The notes: generated from the letters alone by a model not told the origin. A DNA stretch of 64,000 nucleotides from Aestuariivivens insulae (GCF_022662195.1 NZ_JAKMCS010000014.1:1-64000), one strand, 5' to 3'. Shown: positions 7,964-17,027, counted from the first letter of the stretch. Program-made: numbers and translations.

Positions 7964-9709
7964 TTAATTAAAATCGGGTGATGTTCCTGTCTTAAAGGAT
8001 ACGTAATTATCTCTATAATAAGAACTAGCATCTGTTCTCCAAAAAATTGGTGATGTCCAATTATTTTGATCAATTACCTTCAAGAAAGCTTCTGAATTAT
8101 TTTGTAATTCACTTGAAGGATACATTAATCGTTCTGGTTGTGGTTTCATAACTTTCCCTAGAAAAGTCATAGGCTCCAATTTTGGGTGCCTAGTTCTTCT
8201 TAACTCACTCCAAAGCTCTATAGGACGTATTAAGTTCAAATGTATATATTTTTGTTGCATAATAATCTCCATTTGACCATCAACTCCACTAACTGCATCA
8301 AAAGCATTTTTTACTTTTTCAGCATATGAGCCAATAACAGCTTGGCTAGGTTTAGATGGGCGTATTAAACTAGCCCAAGGTTCTGTTGTATAATCGGTTC
8401 TATACTGCCCTAAGCCATTTAACATATACCAATAATCTGTAGAATGCATTACAGCATCCTCAACATGCTCTCCTGCTGATTTTCCAGTATTCGCTAACCC
8501 TTTTGCTGCAACCTCAGCTAACAAAAGGTCTATTTCTGCCAAAGTAAACATATCTGCAGGCACATTATTATGCGTTAATGTAACTTGGTTATACATAGAT
8601 TTTGAATTATTAGATGCTGATGATTCCAAATCATCTGCCCAAGGATAATAACGTTCTCCATCAACATATCCCTGATTTTGTCCATCAGCATCTAAAGAAA
8701 CCCCTCTATAATCATTATGCTTTGTCGGAAAAGCAATTACAGGCAACCTAGGGTCATCTATATCTTCTTCATATTCTAATTCATGAAAGTTCATTCTATT
8801 CATAATTATATTTGGAATATGAGTTACGTACGGTCTTTCAAATAAGCCGCGTTGCCATGTTCCTCCTCCAGGTAATGCCCCAGCCGCATCAATATGTGGT
8901 AAATCAAAAACCAAATCTTGAGTTGGCAAATTAGTTATGGCATCACTTATATGATTAGAAGCAAATTGAGCATCTACACTTGCCAGTTTCACTGCAAACC
9001 TTAAGCGCAATGCATTGGCATATTGTATCCATTTATCAACATTTCCTTGCAATGCAATATCTTGTACCTGTAAAGTTGTAATACCATCTGGTGACATTTT
9101 AGAATAAATGCCTGGTAACTCATCTGCAATAGACTTCAAGTCATCGAGTACGGTTTTATATATAACTTCTGGATCATCATACTCTGTAAAAAACTCTCCT
9201 TGAGATCCTTTAAAGGCATTCAAATAAGGAATTGAGTTAAACAAATCTACATTTCTTAGTGCGGCCCAATCCTTCATTATTGATAGCATTTTAAAATATA
9301 TAACACTATCATCATACTCCTGACCATCCAATCCATTAATTACATCTTGAATTAAACCCCAATTACGCATTCTTAGATAAAAATCATTGAACCAATTGAA
9401 ACCACTTTGACTAAACCCATTACCATTGGTCACATCATCATAATCTATATACCAACTATATCTGGGTGTGATATAACGACAAGATATTTGAGCATAACTA
9501 GGCATTCCATTTCCGCCTAATTGCCACCAGTACTCTCCATAATCTTTGATGTAGAATTTATATTGAAGTAAAGCATTAGTAAACATCCCTGAAGCTAATT
9601 GATCAGGGTTAGGCACATACTGCTGGGGATTTTGAAATTCTTCTTCCAATACATCCTGACATGAAACGAGGATGATCAAGGAAAGTATTAATAACATTAT
9701 TTTTTTCAT
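7964..9709 (-). CDS. SusD/RagB family surface lipoprotein
   Basis: 581 residues with a lipoprotein signal peptide (L-V-S-C, Cys17), expected on the outside of the outer membrane as the binding lid of a SusC transporter. The N-terminal region (P-N-P-D-Q-L-A-S-G-M-F) and the C-terminal E-L-R-R-T-R-H-P-K plus R-L-M-Y-P-S-S-E segments are typical of the SusD-like superfamily (SusD-like_2 type). It follows susC by 20 nt in the same direction. No glycoside hydrolase, lyase or peptidase is adjacent, so the ligand (glycan, peptide or other) cannot be inferred. Confidence 0.92.
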   Translation of the reverse strand: MKKIMLLILSLIILVSCQDVLEEEFQNPQQYVPNPDQLASGMFTNALLQYKFYIKDYGEYWWQLGGNGMPSYAQISCRYITPRYSWYIDYDDVTNGNGFSQSGFNWFNDFYLRMRNWGLIQDVINGLDGQEYDDSVIYFKMLSIMKDWAALRNVDLFNSIPYLNAFKGSQGEFFTEYDDPEVIYKTVLDDLKSIADELPGIYSKMSPDGITTLQVQDIALQGNVDKWIQYANALRLRFAVKLASVDAQFASNHISDAITNLPTQDLVFDLPHIDAAGALPGGGTWQRGLFERPYVTHIPNIIMNRMNFHELEYEEDIDDPRLPVIAFPTKHNDYRGVSLDADGQNQGYVDGERYYPWADDLESSASNNSKSMYNQVTLTHNNVPADMFTLAEIDLLLAEVAAKGLANTGKSAGEHVEDAVMHSTDYWYMLNGLGQYRTDYTTEPWASLIRPSKPSQAVIGSYAEKVKNAFDAVSGVDGQMEIIMQQKYIHLNLIRPIELWSELRRTRHPKLEPMTFLGKVMKPQPERLMYPSSELQNNSEAFLKVIDQNNWTSPIFWRTDASSYYRDNYVSFKTGTSPDFN

Positions 9710-9729
9710 AATTAAATTTTTTATTTTAG

Positions 9730-12700
9730 TTAGAAACTTACGTTAAGTCCCATTCCCACAGAAGTTGCCGTAGGGTAGGCGGAATCTTCAATCCAAGAAT
9801 CAGTTCCCAAAGTAGATTCCGGGTCTAAATTTGGTACAGACTTGTATAGATAAAACAAGTTTCTAGCCAGAAAAGAAACAGTTACTTTTTGCATTCCAGC
9901 TTTCTTAACTAAATCTCCAGGTAAACTATAACTTAGTGATAGTTCTCGAAGTTTGATATAATCATTCTTGTTTAATCCATCAGGCGCATAGTTTTGTCCT
10001 AAATCATTAATGTATATAAGACTACGTTCATAAGCAGATAAAATTTTTGTATTCTCTTCGTAAACAGGATTTTCTTCTGTTCCAACGTTAACTACACCAG
10101 GATTAATTACCCCATCATGATAAACTAAACCATCAGATGAATCCGTTGGAGCAGTTTGATCATGTTGCCAAGCAACTTTATTACCAGAGCCATCAATATA
10201 ATAAGCCATGCCTCCATGAGCCTCGTCCCTATACTTCAAGGTCTCTTTGGTAATTCCCATTCCTTTATAGTAATAATTTGATCGTGAAAATATCGTAGCT
10301 CCAAACTTGTAGTCTAAACCAATATGAAAATTGAATCCTTTAAAATAAAAATCACTCAAAAAACCTCCAAAGATATCTGGAGTAGTATTGGCCACAGGCT
10401 TTAACTCTGATTGATCCAATACATAATAGCCAGAATTATCAACCACTCTATTACCTTGACCATCGGTTAAATAATCAAACATACGCAATTCACCAAATGC
10501 CTTACCTTCTTCAGCTACTTGAATAATACTATTTCCAACTGAACCTGTAACTTTTTGTGTAATTCCAGGGTACAGCTTTTTAACTTTTGATTGTTGTTTA
10601 GCTGCTGTAAATGTAAGATCCCATCTATATTTATCAGTAACTACAGGCGCTGCTTTAACCAACAGTTCATACCCCCAATTCGCTACATTACCAGCGTTGA
10701 TTTTTATTTCACTTGCACCAGTAGTAGTTGATAAAGGTACTCCCATAATTTGATCATACACATTATTAGTATAAAAAGAAAAACTAGTTTCTAATCTACT
10801 TCCTTTAAAAAAACGAGCATCAAAACCAACTTCAAACTCTCTTTTTCGTTCAGGTTTAAGTGCTCCAGCAAATAAAGACGAAGGTGCTGTTACCGAAAGT
10901 GCATCTGTATTATTTACCCCCCCAACACTATATGATCTATTTGCAAAGTAACCGGTAACACTTCCAGGAGCTCCACGACCTACATCTGCCCAGCTAGCTC
11001 TAAATTTTCCATATTCCATAAATGGAATGTCTAATGTATTAGTAAAATTCCAACTCAAACCAATGCCTGGATAAAAGAATGAATTATTTTCAGGGGGTAA
11101 AGTTGAAGACCAGTCATTTCTCGCCTGTAATTCCAAATACAATTCATTGTTCCAAGAAACAGTAGCGGACCCTAACGCACTATATAAAACTTGCGAACCA
11201 TAGGTGTGCCCTCGTACTCTTCCTCTTTGACTTCCATCTGGCCAATCTTGTTCATTATTAAGTGACCAAAAATCCGGGAACCTTAAGTTTCCATAGGTTG
11301 CAACATTTATGCTTTTGAAAGCTGTTTTCTTGTATTCGCCTCCTATAAAAGAAAATATCTTCATACGATCATCAAAAAGACTGAACTCATAGTTTAGTAA
11401 TCCTCTATAATTTTCCACTGTGGTATTATGCCTTGCATATGCATACCTACCTCCAACATTTTCAGGTTCAAAACGTGTAATTGGATTTTTTGTAGTGAAA
11501 TCGGTATCCGTATAATCTAAACCAACTTGTCCAATAAATGACAATTTATCTGTAAAGTTTAAAGTGGTCTGCAAAGATGTAATTAGGTGTAATTTATCAT
11601 CTAAATCACTATTTTCAAGTTGTTCCCAAAGAGCATTCATTAAATATGTAGGAGCAAATTGTCCTGGCCAACCTGTATCTTCTGCATTAAATTTCGATCC
11701 GTCCTCATTTTTATATAAATCCTTAATAGCATTAAAATCATAATCCCTGTTAATACCCCAAGCAACTATATCTCCTAAATTAGGATATCTGTTATGCGTT
11801 TTAATTTTATATAAATTGGTATTCACTTCAACCTTAGCAAAGTCTGATGCCTTTAAAAGGCCACTAAAATTAAAAACATGTTTCTTTTGATAATTATTAG
11901 GAAGTAATCCCTTAAACTCTTGATTAGTATAAGAAACACGCATATTTCCCATTTCATTACCACCAGAAATAGCAACAGTGTGTATAGCATTACCTCCTGT
12001 TCTAAATAAATCCAAATAATTATCAGGATAAGCTTGATATGGTTTTATACTTCCATCTAAAAATTGCATTGGAGAACCGTCAAATTTAGGTCCCCAATTG
12101 AATCGGCTCCAAACAATTTGTCTAGGCCCCTGACCTCCACCTGGCAAAGTCTCATACTGTCTAGTATATTCACTAGTCCCCGAGCCATATTCATTTTGAA
12201 AATCGATAAAGGTTCTAGGTATTTCATAGGTATATTGTGTATTAACACTAACTCCTAATCCTCTAGTTCCAGAGCCTTTCTTAGTTGTTATCAAAACAAC
12301 GCCATTAGCTCCTTCACCACCATATAGTACAGATGCCTTTGCTCCTTTCAATATTTCAATAGATTCAATATCTTCTGGGTTAATATCATTAATACCTGAT
12401 CCATAATCAAATGAATTCAAAGGATCATACCCTCTTGCCGCCATATTAGAGCCTGTATCATAAATAGGCATACCATCAACAACAAATAACGGCCTTGTAT
12501 TTGCTGAAGACTCTAAACCAGCTGCTCCTCGAATCTTAATATCCACAGCTCCCGTAGGCCCTGCGGCATTAGTAGTGATACCTACACCAGAGGCCTTGCC
12601 ATATAAATTAACCACCGGGTTAGTAGATACTCCTGCTATTGTTATATCCTCCGATTTAATTGTACTAACGGCATAGCCTAACGACTTTTTTTCACGCTTA

Positions 12701-13362
12701 ATACCAAATGCAGTTACAACAACTTGATCTAAATCTTCTGTATCTTCTTGCATTGTAACATTAACCGTAGTATTATCACCTACGGTAAGGGTTACTGTTT
12801 GCATACCTACAAAAGAGAATGATAATTGATCTCCTTTTTGGGCATTTATAGTATAATTCCCATCAAAATCAGTTTGCGTACCAGTAATGGTTCCTATCTT
12901 TAATATGTTAACCCCAACCAAAGGCATTCCTCCACCATCAGTTACAGTCCCCTTGATAACATTTTGTTGAAGATTTACTGTTGATTCAAACACCTTATTC
13001 TTATTTAAAATAACTTGACGCTCATTTATTGAATAAATAAGTTTTTCATCGGCTAAAACCTTATCTAACAGCTTATAAATGGATTTGTTCTTAATTTGAA
13101 TATCACCTTTTGTCTTATTAAGTTCTGGCAATATTTCATCATTGTAAATAAAAACAAATTCACTTTGACTTTCAATTTCCTTAATCATATCGATTAAAGA
13201 GGCTTGCTTTAGGTCTATTTTCAGTTTCTTACTTTGAGAATAAGAATCTGTAAAAGAATAAAATACAAATAGCAGCAAGAAAAAACTGAGGTATTTCATT
13301 ACTAACAGAATTTTGTTCCTATAACCCACTATGAGATTGTAGAAAAGTTGGTTTTTTTTCAT
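9730..13362 (-). CDS. SusC/RagA TonB-dependent transporter with STN domain
   Basis: A 1210-residue outer-membrane transporter. It has a long basic n-region, then a signal peptide (core M-K-Y-L-S-F-F-L-L-L-F). Next come an STN domain at about 48-115, a CarboxypepD_reg domain at about 134-210 (K-G-T-V-T-D-G-G-G-M-P-L-V-G-V-N), a plug domain beginning D-Q-V-V-V-T-A-F-G, and the 22-strand barrel. The STN domain is the part that signals to FecR-type anti-sigma factors, and an ECF sigma/FecR pair lies directly upstream, so expression is probably induced by its own substrate. SusD follows 20 nt later. The leader carries unusual hairpins. Confidence 0.93.
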   Translation of the reverse strand: MKKNQLFYNLIVGYRNKILLVMKYLSFFLLLFVFYSFTDSYSQSKKLKIDLKQASLIDMIKEIESQSEFVFIYNDEILPELNKTKGDIQIKNKSIYKLLDKVLADEKLIYSINERQVILNKNKVFESTVNLQQNVIKGTVTDGGGMPLVGVNILKIGTITGTQTDFDGNYTINAQKGDQLSFSFVGMQTVTLTVGDNTTVNVTMQEDTEDLDQVVVTAFGIKREKKSLGYAVSTIKSEDITIAGVSTNPVVNLYGKASGVGITTNAAGPTGAVDIKIRGAAGLESSANTRPLFVVDGMPIYDTGSNMAARGYDPLNSFDYGSGINDINPEDIESIEILKGAKASVLYGGEGANGVVLITTKKGSGTRGLGVSVNTQYTYEIPRTFIDFQNEYGSGTSEYTRQYETLPGGGQGPRQIVWSRFNWGPKFDGSPMQFLDGSIKPYQAYPDNYLDLFRTGGNAIHTVAISGGNEMGNMRVSYTNQEFKGLLPNNYQKKHVFNFSGLLKASDFAKVEVNTNLYKIKTHNRYPNLGDIVAWGINRDYDFNAIKDLYKNEDGSKFNAEDTGWPGQFAPTYLMNALWEQLENSDLDDKLHLITSLQTTLNFTDKLSFIGQVGLDYTDTDFTTKNPITRFEPENVGGRYAYARHNTTVENYRGLLNYEFSLFDDRMKIFSFIGGEYKKTAFKSINVATYGNLRFPDFWSLNNEQDWPDGSQRGRVRGHTYGSQVLYSALGSATVSWNNELYLELQARNDWSSTLPPENNSFFYPGIGLSWNFTNTLDIPFMEYGKFRASWADVGRGAPGSVTGYFANRSYSVGGVNNTDALSVTAPSSLFAGALKPERKREFEVGFDARFFKGSRLETSFSFYTNNVYDQIMGVPLSTTTGASEIKINAGNVANWGYELLVKAAPVVTDKYRWDLTFTAAKQQSKVKKLYPGITQKVTGSVGNSIIQVAEEGKAFGELRMFDYLTDGQGNRVVDNSGYYVLDQSELKPVANTTPDIFGGFLSDFYFKGFNFHIGLDYKFGATIFSRSNYYYKGMGITKETLKYRDEAHGGMAYYIDGSGNKVAWQHDQTAPTDSSDGLVYHDGVINPGVVNVGTEENPVYEENTKILSAYERSLIYINDLGQNYAPDGLNKNDYIKLRELSLSYSLPGDLVKKAGMQKVTVSFLARNLFYLYKSVPNLDPESTLGTDSWIEDSAYPTATSVGMGLNVSF

Positions 13363-13369
13363 AAATTTG
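13362..13369 (+). promoter_or_regulatory. Candidate antisense promoter at the susC start
   Basis: On the plus strand TAAATTTG fits TAnnTTTG, with TTG at 13337-13339 spaced 22 nt upstream. It would drive a short RNA antisense to the susC leader. AT-rich sequence makes chance matches common, so this is only a candidate. Confidence 0.3.
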
Positions 13370-13389
13370 TTGGTTTTAATTAAACAATG

Positions 13390-13415
13390 TCTGTTTTTTT
13401 AAACAGATTTTTTTT
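13390..13415 (+). terminator. Terminator-like hairpin facing against the operon (first)
   Basis: TCTGTTT (13390-13396) and AAACAGA (13401-13407) pair perfectly around TTTT and are followed by eight T (13408-13415) on the plus strand. On the operon's own minus strand the hairpin is followed by mixed sequence, not a U-tract. It therefore looks like a terminator for plus-strand transcription through the susC leader. Confidence 0.5.
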
Positions 13416-13457
13416 AAGCCAGAGCAATGTTGGCGCATGTTCTGGCTTTATTTTTTT
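13416..13457 (+). terminator. Terminator-like hairpin facing against the operon (second)
   Basis: AAGCCAGA (13416-13423) pairs with TCTGGCTT (13441-13448), extended by about three inner pairs, and is followed on the plus strand by TATTTTTTT. On the minus strand it is followed by eight A. It begins immediately after the fecR stop codon. It could stop an antisense RNA, or on the mRNA serve as a processing or stabilising hairpin between fecR and susC. Confidence 0.5.
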
Positions 13458-14661
13458 ATTTTATTTCATATGTACTCTCGTTTATTTTTTCATATTTAAG
13501 CTCAGTTGTCTTCATTAAATTATCAAGTGTTGTTTTAATATCCTCCTTCAAATCTAACTTTCCGCTTATCCTAGTGTTTATTTTATCTTCTGTTAACTCT
13601 TCAAAGTCGACATCTATATTATAAAACCGTTCAATTTTTTTGATAACACTTACCATAGATTCACTTTCAAAATGCAATAAACCTTGAATCCATAAGGTAT
13701 AATTATCTGTATTAACTACTTTTACTTCAACGTTCTCTTCGTCCTTATTCCAAGCTGCCAATTCTCCCGGCATTAAACTAGTTTTAGTATTCTTCAACAC
13801 ATTACGTTCTACAACATTAACCTTTCCTTCGGTTAAAACCGTTAAAACTTCCTTGTCTGAGGGATAGGCAGACACATTAAATTTAGTTCCAACGACTTCA
13901 ATAGATAACTTTTCGACAATAGTCTGTACAATAAATGGTTTCTGTTTATTTGGAGCTACTTCAAAAAAAGCTTCGCCAGATAAGTATACGGTTCTTTTAT
14001 CTCCAATAAACTTTTTGGGAAATGCAAACTGGGTTCCTGCGTTAAGATATACCACAGTCCCGTCTACAAGGGTTATTTTGCTTCGCTTCCCATAAGGAGT
14101 CACTAGTGTATTTAATTCTATTTCTTCTACTCTATTAGTCTTATCCTGCTTACTTATGGTATCGTTTTGGTTAACAATAACATTTCCCTCATCATTAATC
14201 TCTATTCGAGATTCTTCTTGTTCTATAAAAACATTTTCTCCTGTAGCAAATGTTAAACGCGTGTTGGTTATTGAATCAAGAGAAACAACATTAATATCAT
14301 TAAAAGGCAAATTATTAGATCTTTTAAATCCATTGTTAACAAAATAGCCCACTGTTAAAAATATTAAAAGCATAGCTGCATACTTATAATACTTATTAAA
14401 AAGAGGATAAACCCCTCCTTTCTTTTCATTAGTACTTATCCTAGTTAAAAGCTGATTTAAAATTTCTTTTTTCTCTTCTTCAGAAATAACAAACGGCTCT
14501 GTTTTTAAGCTTAACAATAACGCTTTAAGCCCTAGTATTACCTCCTTTTCTTTAGGGTTATCATTGATATAATTTTGCCAATATCTATCACTGTCTTCTG
14601 TTGGATGATAAACCCAATCAATAAAAATGTCGTCTTCTAAATACCTCGAATAAGGCTCCAT
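13456..14661 (-). CDS. FecR-family anti-sigma factor (SusC locus)
   Basis: A 401-residue inner-membrane anti-sigma factor. The cytosolic N-terminal part (about 1-90) would bind the sigma factor. One transmembrane segment lies at about 93-111. The periplasmic FecR domain follows at about 185-290 (T-P-Y-G-K-R-S-K-I-T-L-V-D-G-T-V-V-Y-L-N-A-G, then G-E-A-F-F-E-V-A), with a DUF4974 C-terminal domain at about 325-400, which contacts STN domains in this family. It lies between its ECF sigma gene and the STN-containing susC. The gap of 112 nt to the sigma gene contains a bipartite promoter-like site. Confidence 0.92.
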   Translation of the reverse strand: MEPYSRYLEDDIFIDWVYHPTEDSDRYWQNYINDNPKEKEVILGLKALLLSLKTEPFVISEEEKKEILNQLLTRISTNEKKGGVYPLFNKYYKYAAMLLIFLTVGYFVNNGFKRSNNLPFNDINVVSLDSITNTRLTFATGENVFIEQEESRIEINDEGNVIVNQNDTISKQDKTNRVEEIELNTLVTPYGKRSKITLVDGTVVYLNAGTQFAFPKKFIGDKRTVYLSGEAFFEVAPNKQKPFIVQTIVEKLSIEVVGTKFNVSAYPSDKEVLTVLTEGKVNVVERNVLKNTKTSLMPGELAAWNKDEENVEVKVVNTDNYTLWIQGLLHFESESMVSVIKKIERFYNIDVDFEELTEDKINTRISGKLDLKEDIKTTLDNLMKTTELKYEKINESTYEIK

Positions 14662-14685
14662 ATTTTTTCTTTTACATTATATAGG

Positions 14686-14731
14686 GGACAAAAATTATTT
14701 TTTGTGGACACTTTTTTCAAAAAATAATTTT
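14686..14731 (-). promoter_or_regulatory. TGTCC-N15-TGTCC site and inverted repeat upstream of fecR
   Basis: Read on the minus strand, TGTCC (14710-14706), 15 nt and TGTCC (14690-14686) precede the fecR ATG by 25 nt. This has the geometry of an ECF -35/-10 pair. The same stretch includes 14-nt perfect inverted arms (14691-14704 and 14718-14731). It may be a sigma-dependent promoter for fecR-susC-susD, or an attenuator between sigma and anti-sigma genes. Confidence 0.4.
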
Positions 14732-14773
14732 CAAATAACAATAAGAAGAAAGCAAAACGGATAGATTTGGGCC

Positions 14774-15364
14774 TTAACTATCTAGTAACGCGTAGAATAT
14801 GATAATTTCTGAAATGCTTTTAAAGGCATTATTTTGCCTTAGTTTTTTTATGGCTCGGTACACTTGTTTACGTACCGAATTATGATCTATGTTAATTATC
14901 TCTGAAATTTCCATATAATCAAATCCTTTAGAAAATCTTAGGTATAGTATTTCCTGTTGCTTGGAGGTTAACTCTTTTACGATATGGCTTATAAGTTTAT
15001 TTTGATAGTCTTTAACCTCCTTATCAATAGTCTTTGATTCAATGTTATGCTCTGTTATAAACTTAAAACTATCAGATTCTGAAAAGTCTTCCTTTTTTCG
15101 CTCCTTTTTCAATTTCCTAAACATAGTCCGCTTAAGAGCTACAAACAAATAATGATTGATGTTTTTAGGTATGGAAAGTTGTTTTCTGTGTTCATAAATA
15201 TCTAAAAAGACATCCTGAATACAATCCTTGACAAAGTCCTTATTAGAGAATACGCGCATACCATAGGAGAACAAAGAATCTACATATAAATTGTAGATGG
15301 ATGCAAACGCAGTTTTATCCCCACTTACAAACTTATTCCACATATCTTCTTCTTGTTCCCGCAT
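14774..15364 (-). CDS. ECF sigma-70 factor (FecI-like, SusC locus)
   Basis: 196 residues with region 2 at about 25-95 (F-A-S-I-Y-N-L-Y-V, then F-V-K-D-C-I-Q-D-V-F) and region 4 at about 130-185 (L-Y-L-R-F-S-K-G-F-D-Y-M-E-I-S-E-I-I-N). This is the length and layout of Bacteroidota FecI-type sigma factors. It opens the minus-strand module sigma, FecR, SusC(STN), SusD. It should be held by FecR and released when SusC binds substrate. Its upstream region contains a palindrome and paired direct repeats. The regulated genes probably include the fecR-susCD block. Confidence 0.92.
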   Translation of the reverse strand: MREQEEDMWNKFVSGDKTAFASIYNLYVDSLFSYGMRVFSNKDFVKDCIQDVFLDIYEHRKQLSIPKNINHYLFVALKRTMFRKLKKERKKEDFSESDSFKFITEHNIESKTIDKEVKDYQNKLISHIVKELTSKQQEILYLRFSKGFDYMEISEIINIDHNSVRKQVYRAIKKLRQNNAFKSISEIIIFYALLDS

Positions 15365-15488
15365 TAAAATAGGCTACTTTTTGCTTTTAAGAACACCCCA
15401 AAAAAAGAATAATGTTAAAAATTTGCTTTAACTATCCCTTATTGACCTGCTTCCCCAAAAACTAAGATTACTCTTTAAACAAAGTCAA

Positions 15489-15504
15489 CATCAAAATTTT
15501 GATG
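15489..15504. promoter_or_regulatory. Perfect 16-bp palindrome upstream of ECF sigma
   Basis: CATCAAAATTTTGATG is its own reverse complement over all 16 bases. Such sites are often bound by dimeric regulators. No regulator is known here. Confidence 0.4.
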
Positions 15505-15531
15505 CAATTTAATTATTTAAACTTTTTTGAC

Positions 15532-15573
15532 TAATAATAAATTAGCAATAACTGATAATAAATTGACAATAAT
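15532..15573. repeat. Two 21-bp direct repeats
   Basis: The segments 15532-15552 and 15553-15573 share ATAATAAATT and CAATAA with about 16 of 21 bases equal. The 21-bp period is two helical turns, so a protein could bind both on one face. Confidence 0.4.
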
Positions 15574-15673
15574 GTATTTTTACTATAACCTTGAAGAAAT
15601 ATAAATATAACACAACGCCCCAGTGTTTTTTATATCACTTTAAAAACTCTTAGTCACTCTAAAAAATTAAGAA

Positions 15674-15708
15674 TAAAAAAAGCATCACAATTAAAAAATC
15701 ATAATGCT
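15674..15708 (-). terminator. Probable folD terminator
   Basis: On the minus strand AGCAT and ATGCT pair around an A/T-rich loop and are followed by seven T. It lies 27 nt after the folD stop. The stem is short, so the call is moderate. Confidence 0.5.
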
Positions 15709-15734
15709 GGTGTAAAGATAAAAAAAATATAATT

Positions 15735-16613
15735 CTAACCTCTATGTCTTTCTCTTGCCAGTAAAGTATTTTTAAGTAACATAGCAATGGTCATTGGTCC
15801 TACACCTCCTGGTACAGGAGTAATATAACTTGCTTTTTTGCTTACACTTTCGAAATGGACATCTCCTGCCAATCGATAACCACGTTGTTTGGTTTCATCT
15901 GGAACCCGTGTTATGCCCACATCAATAATAACAACTCCTTCCTTAACCATATCACCTGTTAAAAACTCTGAAATACCAATAGCCGCAACAATTATATCCG
16001 CTTTTTTAGTTATTTCATCTAAGTTTTTTGTTCGGCTGTGAACCACCGTTACAGTAGCATCGCCAGCTTTTCGTTTTTGACTCATTAATATGCTCATAGG
16101 ACGACCAACAATATGGCTTCTTCCCATAACGACCACATTTTTCCCTGATGTTTCAATATTATAGCGTTCCAACAACTCTATAATACCATAAGGTGTTGCC
16201 GGTAAAAACGTAGGTAAATCTAAAGCCATTTTACCAACATTTGTAGGATGAAACCCATCCACATCCTTATCTGGATCTATGGCCATTAACACTTTTTGTT
16301 CGTCGATATGTTTTGGTAACGGCAATTGAACTATAAAACCATCGATATCATCATTAGTGTTCAATTCGCTTATTTTCTCCAAAAGCACTTCTTCTGTAGT
16401 GTCTTCCGGTAAATCTATTAACGTTGAATTAAAACCTATTTTTTCGCAAGCTTTCACTTTAGCATTAACATAGGTCATACTGGCTCCATCTGTACCGACG
16501 AGAACCGCTGCTAAGTGGGGTGTTTTTTCGCCATTTGCAACCATTAAACTAACTTCTTTGGCGATTTCATCTTTAATGTCGTTACTTATTTTATTTCCGT
16601 CTAGTATGGTCAT
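15735..16613 (-). CDS. folD: Methylenetetrahydrofolate dehydrogenase/cyclohydrolase
   Basis: 292 residues, the normal FolD length. FolD oxidises 5,10-methylene-THF to 10-formyl-THF in the cytosol for purine and formyl-Met supply. Visible motifs: the catalytic Tyr/Lys region [14 protein letters not shown], the signature [15 protein letters not shown], the NADP-binding [12 protein letters not shown], and the closing [11 protein letters not shown]. It is separated from ffh by a frameshifted four-helix-bundle gene. All key residues appear intact. Confidence 0.96.
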   Translation of the reverse strand: MTILDGNKISNDIKDEIAKEVSLMVANGEKTPHLAAVLVGTDGASMTYVNAKVKACEKIGFNSTLIDLPEDTTEEVLLEKISELNTNDDIDGFIVQLPLPKHIDEQKVLMAIDPDKDVDGFHPTNVGKMALDLPTFLPATPYGIIELLERYNIETSGKNVVVMGRSHIVGRPMSILMSQKRKAGDATVTVVHSRTKNLDEITKKADIIVAAIGISEFLTGDMVKEGVVIIDVGITRVPDETKQRGYRLAGDVHFESVSKKASYITPVPGGVGPMTIAMLLKNTLLARERHRG

Positions 16614-16654
16614 ATATTATTAGTTTTCAGTCACAGTGTCAGTCGCGGAATAAA

Positions 16655-17027
16655 CTATTCCATATCAACTCCAAACTTGCCTGGATTATTAATCATATAA
16701 TTTATTAGTTTTCCAATTTCTTCCCCTAATTCAACAAATTGCATGTAATCCTTTTTTAGAAAGGTATTTACATTCAAATGCAAAGTCTAACCATGTGCTC
16801 GTTTCTGAATTTTCGCCATCAGCATCGGTAAGCTTGCTTATAAAATGCTTAACGTATTTTCTTTTTCTGTAAGCTTCAGCAATATTAACAGATACAAAAC
16901 GGGAGCTCCTTCTTATTTGATCTGTTAACGAGTAAATTTCCTCTTTTGGAAAAGATTTAGAGATTTCGAAAATGTCCATAGCCAAATCAAATGATCTTTG
17001 ATAAGCTAATAATTTTTTAAAATCCAT
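16655..17027 (-). pseudogene. Four-helix-bundle (23S rRNA IVP-like) gene, frameshifted
   Basis: The first 86 codons encode a normal four-helix-bundle protein of the 23S rRNA-intervening-sequence family (Y-Q-R-S-F-D-L-A, then Q-I-R-R-S-S-R-F-V-S-V-N-I-A-E-A-Y, then G-E-N-S-E-T-S-T-W-L-D-F-A). After S-K-K the frame runs into a premature stop at 16731. If one base is removed from the A6 run (T6 at 16752-16757 on the plus strand), translation continues as D-Y-M-Q-F-V-E-L-G-E-E-I-G-K-L-I to a stop at 16655. That is the expected tail and gives a length near 123. The role of these proteins is unclear. It may be a real mutation, a phase-variable tract or a sequencing error. Confidence 0.8.

Larger units (their letters stand above)
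15365..15734. other. 370-bp spacer between ECF sigma and folD
   Basis: No gene is visible in this AT-rich spacer. It holds a perfect 16-bp palindrome at 15489-15504, two 21-bp direct repeats at 15532-15573, and near the folD end a hairpin that may terminate folD. The palindrome and repeats lie 125-210 nt upstream of the sigma gene and could be operators. Confidence 0.6.

Noticed and set aside
16731-17027. Programmed -1 frameshift in the four-helix-bundle gene
   Set aside because: A -1 shift at the A6 run leads quickly to another stop; only a +1 shift or loss of one A restores the family C-terminus. No stimulatory structure is evident.
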